51,085 nucleotides of DNA from a bacterium (GTDB lineage Bacteria; Bacteroidota; Bacteroidia; NS11-12g; UBA9320): positions 1 through 51,085 of the forward strand of contig JAAEYY010000022.1 of the NCBI GenBank assembly GCA_018223105.1, read 5' to 3'. The notes under the pieces were generated by a model. The model searched no databases, had not been told where the DNA came from, and saw only the letters and a list, made by a program, of their open reading frames with translations. Positions within the stretch are counted from its first letter, which is position 1, and each line of letters begins with the position of its first letter. Position numbers and translations under genes: made by a program. This document shows positions 51,002 through 51,085 of this stretch, in pieces.

Positions 51002-51085
51002 ATTGACCCCCTAATTTCGGAGTAAAATGACCCCCTAAAAAAGTGCTAAAACTGAGGTGTTAAATAAGCCGAATTTGCTTGTAGA
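50970..51085. mobile_element. Probable insertion sequence end (partial), with 24-bp-phased repeats
   Basis: AAATTGACCCCC at 50976 and 51000, and the variant AAAATGACCCCC at 51024: three copies at exact 24-bp spacing. Multiple short repeats at an end are characteristic of some IS families (for example IS21-type). No transposase gene lies within the window; the left border is approximate. Confidence 0.45.

Overview
The window is about 51 kb of a bacterial chromosome from a member of the Bacteroidota, most likely a marine Flavobacteriales lineage. This rests on several signs in the sequence. There is a type IX secretion gene (sprE/porW) and a secreted M1 peptidase with a type IX C-terminal sorting domain. 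The atp operon stops after atpG, without atpD or atpC. Shine-Dalgarno sequences are scarce, TTG and GTG starts are frequent, and Bacteroidota-type -7 boxes (TAnnTTTG) lie in front of many genes. Genus and species cannot be read from the sequence.

Layout. 1-2.7 kb: the 5' part of a C1B peptidase gene, divergent from the M1 peptidase. 2.7-9.4 kb: a tightly packed minus-strand operon (S41 protease, TSUP transporter, M28 peptidase, metF, rsgA, then a glutathione-peroxidase-like lipoprotein). 9.4-13.3 kb: a TIGR03032/DUF4915-type protein and six tandem paralogous small acidic lipoproteins. 13.4-14.2 kb: rpmH-rnpA-yidD. 14.3-24 kb: PPK2, a beta-CASP metallohydrolase, an orphan FMN/Fe-S glutamate-synthase-like protein, PBP1A overlapping sprE, and an M23 peptidase. 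24-30.1 kb: bactofilin, then atpZ-like, a small membrane protein and atpB-E-F-H-A-G, closed by a strong terminator. 30.1-38.9 kb: short core and accessory genes (YCII, GlxA-type regulator, MscS, zinc ribbon, radical SAM, a frameshifted NYN nuclease with a divergent structured-RNA candidate, aat, FAH, dgkA, TPR, a menF-like isochorismate synthase, a PaaI thioesterase and a histidine phosphatase). 39.0-39.5 kb: a gene-free cluster of short repeats. 39.6-47.6 kb: frr, two lineage-specific genes, hflX, an SDR, a small membrane protein, yqgE, a non-canonical Nramp-like transporter and a small membrane-anchored protein. 47.7-51.1 kb: the accessory end, with a lipoprotein gene broken by an in-frame stop, a decayed helix-turn-helix gene, a tyrosine integrase, an orphan lipoprotein, and 24-bp-phased repeats that look like the end of an insertion sequence.

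How the genes work together. Most of the window is housekeeping: energy (F-type ATP synthase), translation (rpmH, rnpA, rsgA, frr, hflX), envelope (PBP1A, M23 with bactofilin, dgkA, yidD), secretion (sprE) and menaquinone precursor synthesis (menF-like with a hotdog thioesterase). The less explained parts are the six-lipoprotein array, the NYN gene with its adjacent hairpin pair, the repeat cluster at 39 kb, and the integrase/IS-flanked right end.
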